Program-made: the position numbers and the translations under genes
Notes under the pieces: model-generated
Databases searched by the model: none
Seen by the model: only the letters and a program-made list of their open reading frames with translations
What the model was told of the DNA's origin: nothing
In this document: in pieces, positions 11,120 to 19,762 of the stretch
Layout of the letters: each line of letters starts with the position of its first letter
Numbering within the stretch: position 1 is the first letter of the stretch
NCBI GenBank assembly: GCA_003054695.1
Contig: QAZA01000056.1
Span: 248,001-312,000, forward strand
DNA length: 64,000 nt
From: Verrucomicrobia bacterium LW23
GTDB lineage: Bacteria; Verrucomicrobiota; Verrucomicrobiia; Methylacidiphilales; UBA1321
Reading direction: 5' to 3'

Positions 11120-12676
11120 CTATTTCTCCAGATCCTGAAATTGCGCCACATGCCGGATTATCTCCATATCCACTTGTCGCCCACTACTTTCCGCAATGAT
11201 TTTGGAGAGGCGGACGAGCTGTTTGACGGATCGCCCGGAAATCTTTGGGAAGGCCGCTGCAGCTTCGTCCAGCACATGCGGCGCCACATTCAGGCGGTAC
11301 TGCTCTGCCAGCACCCCCCATATGCGCCGCAGGGAGTCGGCGTCCGGCAACGCGTAGCGCAGGTGCGCTGTCACGCGAGAGAGGATCGCGTCATCGATAA
11401 TCGTCGCGCGATTGCTCGTCATGAAAAGCACGCCGCTGTAGTATTCCAACAGCCGCAAAAACACGCCGACAATCGCGTTTTGCTCCACGTTCATCGCGCG
11501 CTCGTGGATGTACACGTCGGCTTCGTCCAGCAGCAGAATCGCGTTCCATCGCTTGGCGCGCTCCAGCATGTGGCGAAACGCCTCCTCCAGCGCCGCGGGG
11601 TGGGTGCCCAGCTGGGAACATTGCGCCACATAGAGCGGGCGCGAGGTCGCTTCCGCGTACACCTCGGCGGTCAGCGTCTTGCCTGTTCCTGGGTCGCCCG
11701 TGCATAAGATGATGATACCACCGGACTTACCCATGATGAGATCCTCGCCCGGGCTAACGCTGCGATGCAGCAGCGAGTTGACGATCGACTTGCGCTCCTG
11801 CGGTAATATTAGCTTCTCCACCAGAGATGTATCGTACTTATATTCAGTAAGATACGAGATGTGCAGTGTGGCGTACTCCGCGCGGCGCAAATCAAATACC
11901 TGAGCGTAAGGATGCACCGGCAAACCTATCCATACACCGTCCCACAGCTGCGTGTCGTCCCGGCCGTAATCCACCATGTCGTCAATTACGACACGGAAAA
12001 CCTGGTCAGCGCCGTCGAGCGTGGGAACAGCGTGCTCGTGCCAGGGGGGCAGCCGGGCCAGAAACTGCGTGCCAGTGGCGGGTTGCGTCCGCAGGTAGGC
12101 GTCCAGCTGGGTCAGGTACGCATCTGTAAGTTGTTGCGACTCCAATACGCAGGCGTGGTCTTCCAGCACTTCGGTTACCGTGGCGCCGCTCATCAGCATG
12201 TCCTGCGTAATTTCAATCTGGATCTTCTTCTGTAAGCCGCGTCGCAAGCCGGTAAGATCCAGAACCAGCATCTTGGCGCCCAGCGTAAGTTCCACAATGC
12301 GAATAGCATAGAGATAATAAGGCACCAGCTCGCCGCCCCCTTCTTCGCGAAAGATCCACTGATTGGCAGTGGCGCTCACGGCTTTGTCCAGCAGCGTCGA
12401 GAACTCCTCCACGGTGCCGGCAATCTCCTCCTCCACCAGGTCGTAGCCGATAAGCTCGCACACTTCCAGGCGCCTAAGTAGCAGGGCATCAGCAAGTTCT
12501 GTGCGTTCGCGCATAATCTGCCGCAGCTCCGCCACATCGTGCAGCGAGAAGGAGCGGTGGCGCAGTTGCACGCTTTGCTGGTCGCCAATATTGGCCAGCA
12601 CCTCGTTCAGGTAGTCGTTGGCGCGACCGCGCGCCTGAAGCTCGCGCAAAAGGGGCAGGGACAGGAGCAGGTTCAT
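11120..12676 (-). CDS. AAA+ ATPase of unknown target
   Basis: 518 residues. The N-terminal ~290 residues are a helical/beta region without recognised motifs, perhaps a substrate or partner domain. The C-terminal AAA+ core has Walker A GDPGTGKT, Walker B ILLLDEAD, a sensor-1-like MTSNRA and a downstream arginine-containing region (ILSRV). This layout resembles stand-alone classical AAA proteins that remodel complexes, but no partner gene is adjacent. It lies in the same orientation as uvrA with about 200 bp between, so an operon with uvrA is possible but unproven. The annotated start gives MNLLLSLPLLREL; the start is uncertain. No membrane segment is seen, so it is likely cytoplasmic. Confidence 0.75.
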   Translation of the reverse strand: MNLLLSLPLLRELQARGRANDYLNEVLANIGDQQSVQLRHRSFSLHDVAELRQIMRERTELADALLLRRLEVCELIGYDLVEEEIAGTVEEFSTLLDKAVSATANQWIFREEGGGELVPYYLYAIRIVELTLGAKMLVLDLTGLRRGLQKKIQIEITQDMLMSGATVTEVLEDHACVLESQQLTDAYLTQLDAYLRTQPATGTQFLARLPPWHEHAVPTLDGADQVFRVVIDDMVDYGRDDTQLWDGVWIGLPVHPYAQVFDLRRAEYATLHISYLTEYKYDTSLVEKLILPQERKSIVNSLLHRSVSPGEDLIMGKSGGIIILCTGDPGTGKTLTAEVYAEATSRPLYVAQCSQLGTHPAALEEAFRHMLERAKRWNAILLLDEADVYIHERAMNVEQNAIVGVFLRLLEYYSGVLFMTSNRATIIDDAILSRVTAHLRYALPDADSLRRIWGVLAEQYRLNVAPHVLDEAAAAFPKISGRSVKQLVRLSKIIAESSGRQVDMEIIRHVAQFQDLEK

Positions 12677-12767
12677 GTTCGCACGTTACGCTATACAAAA
12701 GTCTCATCGTAGACAGCGCAAAACACAGGTTTCGCCAAAAAAGGATGTACGATGCGCAATCGCGGCA

Positions 12768-12784
12768 GGGACATGGCGTGTCCC
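12768..12784. repeat. Intergenic copy of the GGGACAT palindrome
   Basis: GGGACATGGCGTGTCCC is a single palindromic unit, preceded by GCA as in the uvrA copy, in the space between the AAA+ ATPase and ychF. It is the same family as the in-gene copies at 9,560 and 16,381. Confidence 0.75.
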
Positions 12785-12910
12785 TGGCACCTGCTCGAAG
12801 ACCCCTTTTGCTCTGCATTTATGTTTTGTCACATAGCCCTTCGGCTTCCCGTCACTTCCCCCATCTCTCCGCTTGCAAGCGTTCGGGCGGTTCTATAAAA
12901 TCCTCCCCTT

Positions 12911-14014
12911 ATGTTGCGAGCTGGCATCGTCGGACTCCCCAATGTGGGCAAAAGCACTCTTTTTAACGCCGTGACGCGTACGCGCAAGGCGCAGGCGGCA
13001 AACTATCCGTTTTGCACTATTGATCCCAATAGCGGCGTCGTTACCGTGCCAGACGAGCGGCTCGCCTCCCTCAGCGCGCTGAGCAAGTCGCAAAAGCTTG
13101 TGCCCGCTGTGTTCGAACTCGTTGATATTGCGGGGCTTGTGAAAGGCGCCAGCCAGGGCGAAGGCCTTGGTAACCAGTTCCTCACGCACATTCGCGAGGT
13201 GGACGCCATTGTGCAGGTGGTGCGCTGTTTTGAGGACGAGAACATCCAGCACGTCGCGGCGTCGGTCGATCCGATCCGCGATATCGAAACCATTAATACA
13301 GAACTGATTCTGGCCGATCTCGCCTCCGTGCAAAAGCGCGCCGAGCGCCAGGCCAAGGCAGCCCGCGGCGGCGATAAAGTCGCTAAGGCGGAGATCGATC
13401 TTTGCGCAAAGCTGGAGCCGCATCTGGATGCCGGCAAGCCCGCCGTAACGCTGGAACTAACTCCGGAAGAACAGGTTACGCTGAAGTCCCTTTTCCTGCT
13501 TACTTCCAAGCCCACCATTTTTGCGTGCAACGTCGCGGAGGGCGACCTGGCCGCGGCGGACGAGAACCCTTACGTCAAGATGGTGCGCGACTACGTTGGC
13601 AAGCACCACAACACCAGCGCGGTGGTTATTTCTGCGCAGATTGAGAGTGAATTGATGGACCTGCCCGAGGAAGATCAGCGCGAGTACCTGGCGGGCCTGG
13701 GAGTTAAGGAGAGCGGTGTGGGTGGTCTGATCCATGCCGTGTACCATTTGCTGGGCCTTCGCACCTATTTTACCACGGGTGAGAAGGAAACGCGCGCGTG
13801 GACGATCCACATTGGCGATAAAGCGCCCGCGGCCGCCGGCGTCATTCACTCCGACTTTGAGCGCGGCTTTATTGCTGCGGAAACCGTTGCTTATAAGGAT
13901 CTTATCGGGCTGGGCAGTTACGCCAAAGCGCGCGAGGCCGGCAAGCTGCGTGTGGAAGGTAAGGGCTACACGGTGCAGGATGGCGACGTGATGGAATTCC
14001 GCTTCAACGTGTAA
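12911..14014 (+). CDS. ychF: YchF/OLA1 family ribosome-associated P-loop GTPase/ATPase
   Basis: 367 residues, the usual length. It has G1 GLPNVGKS at residues 8-15, the switch/G3 motif [10 protein letters not shown], the coiled-coil insertion with [14 protein letters not shown], and a C-terminal TGS domain ending in the typical [13 protein letters not shown]. YchF is an Obg-related protein that prefers ATP, binds the 70S ribosome and is linked to oxidative stress control. The ATG at 12,911 gives [15 protein letters not shown], the conserved start. It is a single gene with its own upstream region, divergent from the AAA+ gene. Nothing is unusual in the sequence. Confidence 0.97.
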   Translation: MLRAGIVGLPNVGKSTLFNAVTRTRKAQAANYPFCTIDPNSGVVTVPDERLASLSALSKSQKLVPAVFELVDIAGLVKGASQGEGLGNQFLTHIREVDAIVQVVRCFEDENIQHVAASVDPIRDIETINTELILADLASVQKRAERQAKAARGGDKVAKAEIDLCAKLEPHLDAGKPAVTLELTPEEQVTLKSLFLLTSKPTIFACNVAEGDLAAADENPYVKMVRDYVGKHHNTSAVVISAQIESELMDLPEEDQREYLAGLGVKESGVGGLIHAVYHLLGLRTYFTTGEKETRAWTIHIGDKAPAAAGVIHSDFERGFIAAETVAYKDLIGLGSYAKAREAGKLRVEGKGYTVQDGDVMEFRFNV

Positions 14015-14210
14015 GTTTCCGCAACCTTTCCATTTCCCTGCTTTTTTGATTCACTTTTGCAGGCAAGCACCGATATAAGAGGTGCATACAGAGAGAGATA
14101 CGGGAAAATGAATCCCGATAGCACCTGGTGGAACTGGTACGGATGCACTATATTTGTGTAATCGTGGCATCAAGCCGCGCGCGGCATCAATTCTGCTTGT
14201 GGAAAGTGGA

Positions 14211-14297
14211 TTGTCAAACGCGCAAAAAAGAGTACTATACTCTCTGTTAAACCGGAAAATGCAAAGGAAGGGGAACCATTCAACGCGCGTTTGACAA
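14211..14297 (+). promoter_or_regulatory. Candidate clpX promoter flanked by a 13-bp perfect inverted repeat
   Basis: A sigma70-like promoter reads TTGTCA (14,211-14,216), 16 bp, then TACTAT (14,233-14,238), upstream of clpX. The -35 lies in TTGTCAAACGCGC (14,211-14,223), whose exact reverse complement GCGCGTTTGACAA occurs at 14,285-14,297, with a 61-bp gap. The remaining 14,015-14,375 gap between ychF and clpX holds nothing else I can name. Confidence 0.5.
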
Positions 14298-14375
14298 GTA
14301 ACGCGGCGCGGGATGCCGCATGCATGTACCGGATTGCACTTATTGCGCCAGATCGCCCACACTACCTCCCTGACA

Positions 14376-15671
14376 ATGGCCCGAACCCCCAATCTCACAA
14401 TGTGCTCCTTCTGCGGAAAGAGCCATGCGGAAGTCAAGAAGCTGATCGCGGGGCCCGGTGTCTATATTTGCGACAGTTGCATTAACGTTTGCAAAAATAT
14501 CCTGGATAAGGAGACGAAGGAAGAAGCGCGTCGGCTTAATGCGGAGTTTCGCATCCCCAAGCCGATCGAGATTCGGCGCGAGTTGGACAAGCACGTTATC
14601 GGCCAGGACGAAGCGAAGAAGACCCTTGCGGTTGCCGTGCACAATCACTACAAGCGAATTCTCCACACGCAAAACGCGCGGTCCAAAACGGAGATCTCGA
14701 TCAACCCCGCCTCGGACGTGGAGATTGAGAAGAGCAACATCCTGCTCATCGGCCCCACCGGCAGCGGTAAAACGTTGCTGGCCAGGACGATGGCGAAGAT
14801 TCTGGACGTTCCGTTTTGTATCGCCGACGCCACCACGATTACGGAGGCCGGCTACGTGGGTGAAGACGTGGAAACGATTGTGCTGCGCCTGTTGCAAAAC
14901 GCCGATTACGACGTGAAGCGCGCGGAAATCGGTATCGTTTACATCGACGAAATCGACAAGATCGGTCGTAAAACCGACAACGTGTCCATCACGCGCGACG
15001 TCTCCGGCGAAGGCGTGCAGCAGGGCCTGCTGAAGATTCTGGAAGGGACCATCTGCAACGTGCCGCCACAGGGTGGCCGCAAACACCCGCACCAGGAGTA
15101 CATCCAGGTTAACACCGAGAAGATTCTGTTTATTTGCGGCGGCGCCTTCGTGGGCATGGATCGCATCATCACCAAGCGCCTCGGCCATCGCACCATGGGC
15201 TTCGGCCTGGGCGTTGTGCCGGCCGATCAGCCGACCATGCCGGTTGGCGAGCGGCCTGCTGCGCAGCTCAAATACGTGGAGCCTGAGGACCTTCTCTCCT
15301 TCGGCCTTATACCGGAGTTCATCGGGCGCCTGCCGATTGTTACGGTGCTGGATGAGCTTACGGAAGATGATCTGATTGCGGTACTTACGGATACGAAGAA
15401 CGCCCTCACCAAGCAGTATTCCAAGCTCTTTAGCATGGAGAACGTGGGCCTCACCTTCACCAAGGACGCCCTGCGTGCGCTAAGCCAGGAGGCGCTGAAG
15501 AAAGGTACCGGCGCCCGTGCCCTGCGGGCCATTCTCGAGAAGATCATGCGCGACCTGATGTACGATCTTCCCAGCCGCGAGGATATTGTGGAAGTGGTTA
15601 TCAACAGGGCAGTTGTGGAAGGAAAGAAGACGCCGCTGATCCGTCGCAAGCAGGACAAGGAAGCCGCTTAA
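14376..15671 (+). CDS. clpX: ClpX, ATP-dependent protease specificity subunit
   Basis: 431 residues from the ATG at 14,376 ([15 protein letters not shown]); the frame extends upstream but without ClpX similarity. An N-terminal zinc-binding domain has Cys pairs C10/C13 and C32/C35. The AAA+ core has Walker A GPTGSGKT, pore loop GYVGEDVE, Walker B VYIDEIDK and an RKH loop in GGRKHPHQE. ClpX unfolds tagged substrates and feeds them to the ClpP protease, which is not encoded in this window. It has its own promoter-like sequence and is followed at once by a strong terminator that overlaps its stop codon, so it is monocistronic. Confidence 0.97.
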   Translation: MARTPNLTMCSFCGKSHAEVKKLIAGPGVYICDSCINVCKNILDKETKEEARRLNAEFRIPKPIEIRRELDKHVIGQDEAKKTLAVAVHNHYKRILHTQNARSKTEISINPASDVEIEKSNILLIGPTGSGKTLLARTMAKILDVPFCIADATTITEAGYVGEDVETIVLRLLQNADYDVKRAEIGIVYIDEIDKIGRKTDNVSITRDVSGEGVQQGLLKILEGTICNVPPQGGRKHPHQEYIQVNTEKILFICGGAFVGMDRIITKRLGHRTMGFGLGVVPADQPTMPVGERPAAQLKYVEPEDLLSFGLIPEFIGRLPIVTVLDELTEDDLIAVLTDTKNALTKQYSKLFSMENVGLTFTKDALRALSQEALKKGTGARALRAILEKIMRDLMYDLPSREDIVEVVINRAVVEGKKTPLIRRKQDKEAA

Positions 15672-15688
15672 CGCTGGCGGCTTTCTTT
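15661..15688 (+). terminator. Rho-independent terminator of clpX
   Basis: Stem AAGCCGC/GCGGCTT with a 9-nt loop followed by TTCTTT. The left arm overlaps the last codons and stop of clpX. Confidence 0.8.
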
Positions 15689-15756
15689 ACATTTTCGGTC
15701 AGGATCTGCAGGTAACGCGTAAGCCCTGGCGTTGTATTGTTTGGGGCTTGTACGTT

Positions 15757-18291
15757 TTAGGGGGAGGTTACGCTGACGGTGACGTTGACGGAGGCGACGG
15801 CCCCGTCGTCAGTAACGGCGGTGAGCTCGTGGCGGCCAGGAGGGGCGCTCCAGAGGAGGACTTCGTCCGGGCGCGAGCTGCCGAGCGGTTCTGTGCCGCG
15901 GAACCAGTCGACGCGGCGCGAGCGGCCGGAGCTGGCGGCCTGCAGGGGGATTCGAGGGGGCGCTTCACCCGCGATCATTCGGTACTGAAGGCCGGGCTGC
16001 GGCGAGACGATGGCGACGGCAGGCGCGCTGCTGGTCGATTCGCCTGTGCGAGGCTCGTGGCCGGGAGCCCAGGGCGGCGGGCCGCGTCGCGACATGCTGG
16101 CGCGCGCGAAAAGTTTCTGGATGTCGCTGGGCCAGACCTCCACGACTTGCTCTTTTGCACCGCCGGGTATGGAGTCCGCCGCCGTGACGCGGAGGCCTGT
16201 TGCTGGGTCGATCCAGACGAGCTGGTGCACAGCGCATATCGAGATGGGGGAGCGGCCCGGGATAAACCAGCTTTGCACTGTGCGTGGGCAGTGGGGACAT
16301 GCGATGTCGCCACTGGTCGCGCACAGCGTAACACGCGTCAGGTTAAGGTTTTGCGGCGAGTGCCAGTCGTGGGTGATGGGAGGGACATGCGATGTCCCAG
16401 GGACACGGGATGTCTCTGCGTGTAAGGAGGGCACGTACTTGTCGATTCCGCTGCTGCGCACGCCTTCTGCAATGGAGAAGAAGAGCGGGGCCGCAGCTAC
16501 TCGTCCGGCCAGCGCGTTGTTTTGCGTGGAGTCGAAATTGCCGACCCACACGACGAGCACGAAGTTGTCGAATACACCAGCCGTCCAGGCATCGCGGAAG
16601 GAGAAGGAGGTGCCGGTTTTCCACGCCACCGCTTTCGGGTCCTCCGCCCCGCGGGGAGCAAAAGTCTGGAGGGCGTCGGGCGGCGCCGCAGTGGCAAGCA
16701 TGTCGAGCGTGAGGAAGCATGCTTCGGGGGAGAGCATGCGGCGCGGCGTCTCGCGGGCGGGGGCCTGCGCTTGTGTTGTGTCGCGCAGATCCCGCCAGGT
16801 GCCTCCGGAGGCGAGCATGCCGTAGAGGCGAGCGATGTCGCGCATGCTTACCTCTTCCGCGCCAAGGGTGATGGCCAGGCCGTAGTGGCGCTCGGATTTT
16901 AAGCCGGGCACCTCGGCGGCGCGCAGCATCTCGTAGAGTGTGCGCGGGCAGGGGGAGGGGGCGGCGCGGTTGTCGCGGGCTTCATCGCGCAGGCGTATCA
17001 GTCGGGCCTCCAGCTCCACGGCGGGCACGTTGCGGCTTTGCGTCAGCGCGTCGCGGGCGAGGATGGGGCCGCAGAAATCGCGGTCGAAATTCTCCGGATT
17101 GTAGCCGACGAAGCTGGACGGCGCGTCGCTGAGCAGCGAGAGCGGATGGATGAGGCCGGCGTCGATAGCAAGCGCATAGATAAACGGCTTGAGCGCGGAG
17201 CCCGGCGAGCGAAGCATGCGGGTACCGTCGACCTGGCCCTGGATCTCTGCGTTAAAGAAGTCGGCCGAGCCTGCGCTGGCGCGCACTTCCATGGTGCGCC
17301 AGTCCACAAGCAGGGCCGCTGCGTTTTTGAGGCCGAGGCCTTCGGCACGGCGGAGGGAATCGGTAATGCGTTGCTCCACAATGCGTTGCAGCTGCGCGTC
17401 GAGCGTGGCGTGGATGATGTGCTCCTCGCTTGGTCTTTCCCTATCTTTTTCTGCAAGAAGCGCTTGCGTGAACTGGGGTGCGACGAAGGGGAGATCGCGG
17501 GGCGCCGCCATGGGCGGGGAGAAATCGAGGGCGCGGAGCGTGTCGGCGTCTTCGGGATGCGAACCTAACCACCTTTGGGCGAGTAACTTGCGGCTTCTGT
17601 GCAGATCTCCGTCGCTGTCGGAACCTGGTTTTCGTTTTGCGGGACTCTGCGGTATGACGCTAAGCGTAATGCATTGGGAGAGAGTAAGTTCCGCCGGCGC
17701 TTTGCGAAAGTAGATGCGGCTTGCCGCAGCTGCTCCTTCGACATTGCCCCCGTACGGGACGAGATTGAGGTAGGCGGTCAGAATCTCCCGTTTGGTGTAG
17801 TGGCGCTCGATCTGAAAGGCTCGCAGCATTTGTAACATCTTACCGCTGAGGGACCTGCTGTTGAGTCCGAAGCGCATTCGCGCCACCTGCATGGTGATGG
17901 TGGAGGCGCCGAAGCGTCCGCGCCAGCCCAGCACTTCGTTAAGGGCGGCACGGGTGATGGCGACAGGGTTGACGCCGGGGTGCCAGTAGAAGTAGCGGTC
18001 CTCATAAAGGAGTGTAGCTTCAACAAGTTGCGGCGGGAGTTCGGCGAGGTCCGAGCGGATGCGCCACGTGTCATCCTGCGCCAGGCTTACGCGCAGGAGC
18101 CTGCCGTTGCGATCGAGCACGCTTGTGGAAAAGGGCACTCCCTCCAGCAGCGGGGGACGCGGCGAGAGCAGGATGGCGGCGATGACGCCCAGCGCCACGC
18201 ACAACACCGCCTGGCCGGCGCGCCACGCCATAAAGCGGGCGCTCGGCCGCGGACAAGCGCGCAGCCAGGTCGGGAGGTGCGGAAGCGTCAT
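15757..18291 (-). CDS. pbpC: Penicillin-binding protein 1C (glycosyltransferase/transpeptidase)
   Basis: 844 residues. A single membrane anchor lies at about residues 26-43. The GT51 glycosyltransferase has the catalytic region LLYEDRYFYWHPGVNP (E97) and GASTITMQVARM. The transpeptidase has SPGSALKP (Ser365, Lys368), SRN at 419-421 and KTGTS at 558-562. The C-terminal PbpC-type domain has paired Cys and the IPGRSPI motif. It polymerises and crosslinks peptidoglycan in the periplasm. The gene carries two palindromic 18-bp units that add ETSRVP and GTSHVP at residues 626-637, between the transpeptidase and the C-terminal domain. No alpha2-macroglobulin partner (yfhM/pbpC pair) is adjacent. Confidence 0.95.
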   Translation of the reverse strand: MTLPHLPTWLRACPRPSARFMAWRAGQAVLCVALGVIAAILLSPRPPLLEGVPFSTSVLDRNGRLLRVSLAQDDTWRIRSDLAELPPQLVEATLLYEDRYFYWHPGVNPVAITRAALNEVLGWRGRFGASTITMQVARMRFGLNSRSLSGKMLQMLRAFQIERHYTKREILTAYLNLVPYGGNVEGAAAASRIYFRKAPAELTLSQCITLSVIPQSPAKRKPGSDSDGDLHRSRKLLAQRWLGSHPEDADTLRALDFSPPMAAPRDLPFVAPQFTQALLAEKDRERPSEEHIIHATLDAQLQRIVEQRITDSLRRAEGLGLKNAAALLVDWRTMEVRASAGSADFFNAEIQGQVDGTRMLRSPGSALKPFIYALAIDAGLIHPLSLLSDAPSSFVGYNPENFDRDFCGPILARDALTQSRNVPAVELEARLIRLRDEARDNRAAPSPCPRTLYEMLRAAEVPGLKSERHYGLAITLGAEEVSMRDIARLYGMLASGGTWRDLRDTTQAQAPARETPRRMLSPEACFLTLDMLATAAPPDALQTFAPRGAEDPKAVAWKTGTSFSFRDAWTAGVFDNFVLVVWVGNFDSTQNNALAGRVAAAPLFFSIAEGVRSSGIDKYVPSLHAETSRVPGTSHVPPITHDWHSPQNLNLTRVTLCATSGDIACPHCPRTVQSWFIPGRSPISICAVHQLVWIDPATGLRVTAADSIPGGAKEQVVEVWPSDIQKLFARASMSRRGPPPWAPGHEPRTGESTSSAPAVAIVSPQPGLQYRMIAGEAPPRIPLQAASSGRSRRVDWFRGTEPLGSSRPDEVLLWSAPPGRHELTAVTDDGAVASVNVTVSVTSP
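16381..16417. repeat. Two tandem 18-bp palindromic units inside pbpC
   Basis: AGGGACATGCGATGTCCC followed by a second, less perfect unit AGGGACACGGGATGTCTC. They are in the same reading frame relative to the protein as the uvrA copy and encode ETSRVP-GTSHVP. A weaker match at about 16,293-16,310 encodes part of the native Cys-containing C-terminal domain and may be coincidental. Confidence 0.8.
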
Positions 18292-18413
18292 GGGGAGGGA
18301 GACGATGCGCTGGGCGGAACTTGCTCGGCCCGCGGCGTGGTCTCTCTCTGTCTATCGCAACGGGGCGCCGCTTTGCTTCAGCCAATCCTTCTTCTCCGTC
18401 GCGTCCGTGCGCC

Positions 18414-19193
18414 CTACTCTTCGCCGGCCGTCTCGTACCACTTGTCGGTGCGGGCAAAGCGCGGGGTGTGGATGAGTTGGTGGAGCGCCTCGGCCGGGGT
18501 GGTGGCGACCGTGAAGAGGGCGCGGCATTTTTCGCCGGCGATGCGCTCGGTGTAGAAGTGCTCGAAGAGGGCGAGGAGGTGGTCGTAGAAGCCGAACGCG
18601 TTGAGGAGCACGATGTTTTTGTCGTGCCGGTGAAGTTGTTTAAGCGCAAGGATTTCCAGCATTTCCTCCAGCGTGCCAAACCCACCGGGAAGGACGAGGA
18701 ACGCGTCGGAGTGGAGCTCCATGGCGGCTTTGCGCTCGCGCATGGTTTCGACTTCGATGAGTTCGTCGCCGTCCAGAAATCCGACCTCCTTATCCTTGAT
18801 GAACGTGGGGATGATACCCGTGACGTGGCCGCCCTGGCGTTTCACCTCGCGCGCGACGATACCCATCAGGCCGACGTCGCCGCCGCCGTACACGAGTTTG
18901 AGGCCGGCGGCCGTGATCTCCGCGGCGGTCTCGGCGGCCAGTTGCTTGTACTTCTCTCCCAACGCGTTACTGCTGCTGCAGTAGACGCAGACGGTGTGGA
19001 TCTCCGGCCCGGCGGAGTCGCCAAACGGGAGGGCTTCCGCGGCGGCGGCAAGGGCGGGTGCGAGGTCGGCGGCGTCCTCGGGCGAGAGGGGCGCGCCGGC
19101 GGGCGTGTGGCCAGGGGCCCGGGTAAGGGCGGAGCTTTTCTCGTTGCCGCCGGCGTCGCGGCTAAAGTCTTTGGAGATGGGAGTCGAAGGCAT
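18414..19193 (-). CDS. LOG family cytokinin riboside 5'-monophosphate phosphoribohydrolase-like protein
   Basis: 259 residues. The core (about residues 65-240) is the LOG/YvdD Rossmann fold with VCVYCSSSNALGEKY, YGGGDVGLMG and the hallmark PGGFGTLEE. The first ~60 residues are Ala/Pro-rich and not part of the family. LOG enzymes split nucleoside 5'-monophosphates into base and ribose 5-phosphate; in bacteria the substrate is usually AMP or cytokinin nucleotides. The physiological substrate here is unknown. It lies in the same orientation as the VOC and purL genes upstream, with gaps near 80-95 bp, so a loose operon is possible. Confidence 0.9.
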   Translation of the reverse strand: MPSTPISKDFSRDAGGNEKSSALTRAPGHTPAGAPLSPEDAADLAPALAAAAEALPFGDSAGPEIHTVCVYCSSSNALGEKYKQLAAETAAEITAAGLKLVYGGGDVGLMGIVAREVKRQGGHVTGIIPTFIKDKEVGFLDGDELIEVETMRERKAAMELHSDAFLVLPGGFGTLEEMLEILALKQLHRHDKNIVLLNAFGFYDHLLALFEHFYTERIAGEKCRALFTVATTPAEALHQLIHTPRFARTDKWYETAGEE

Positions 19194-19275
19194 CGCTCGG
19201 CTAATGGATCACGTATTGGGCTGGGAGGCAAGGCGATGGCCGCCGCCCTGCTTTACTTTTCGTCGGGCTGCACGG

Positions 19276-19668
19276 CTAATGCGTGTGCCCGGGCTTAAGC
19301 TTGTGAATGATGATGGAGTTGCCGTCCGGGTCGGTAATCACGGCCATGTCGCAGACGGGCGAGGGGATGTGCTCCATGGTGACGGTGGCGCCGGCGGCTT
19401 TGAGCTGCGCGACGGCGGTGGCGAGGTCTTCCTCTACTTCCAGGGCAATGCTTGGGCCGCTTTTGCCGGACGGGGGCCAGGCGTTGGAGATTGCAAGTGT
19501 CTGGCCGGCAACGTCATACTCAATCCAGGAGAAGTTCCCTTCGCCCGGCTTGTCGTTCTCTTCCACGATGTCGCCCGTTTTTAGGCCTAGCACTTTTTCG
19601 TAAAAGTGACGGGCGCGAGCGATGTCCGTTACCGGGTAGCCGACGTACGCAACGTTGGTGATTTTCAT
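19276..19668 (-). CDS. Glyoxalase/VOC superfamily protein
   Basis: 130 residues, one VOC module pair. It starts MKITNVAYVGYPVTDIARAR, which matches the usual first beta-alpha unit of glyoxalase-like proteins. It has FYEKVLGL near residue 25, a central SIALEVEED, and the C-terminal ITDPDGNSIIIHKLK, where the Glu/His metal ligands of the family sit. Such proteins are metal-dependent lyases, dioxygenases or resistance proteins; the substrate cannot be told. It sits between purL and the LOG gene on the same strand. Confidence 0.85.
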   Translation of the reverse strand: MKITNVAYVGYPVTDIARARHFYEKVLGLKTGDIVEENDKPGEGNFSWIEYDVAGQTLAISNAWPPSGKSGPSIALEVEEDLATAVAQLKAAGATVTMEHIPSPVCDMAVITDPDGNSIIIHKLKPGHTH

Positions 19669-19762
19669 GGAGTAGGTTGTAAGCGTAAGCCCTTATCAGG
19701 CGGTGCTGCCCCGCGTGTCTGCACGGACGCGGAGCTTAAGCCTTGATGGTTAAGCATGTAAC

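Noticed and set aside
16293-16310. Third GGGACAT palindrome in pbpC
   Set aside because: It encodes part of the native Cys-containing PbpC C-terminal domain and matches the consensus only partly, so it may be chance.
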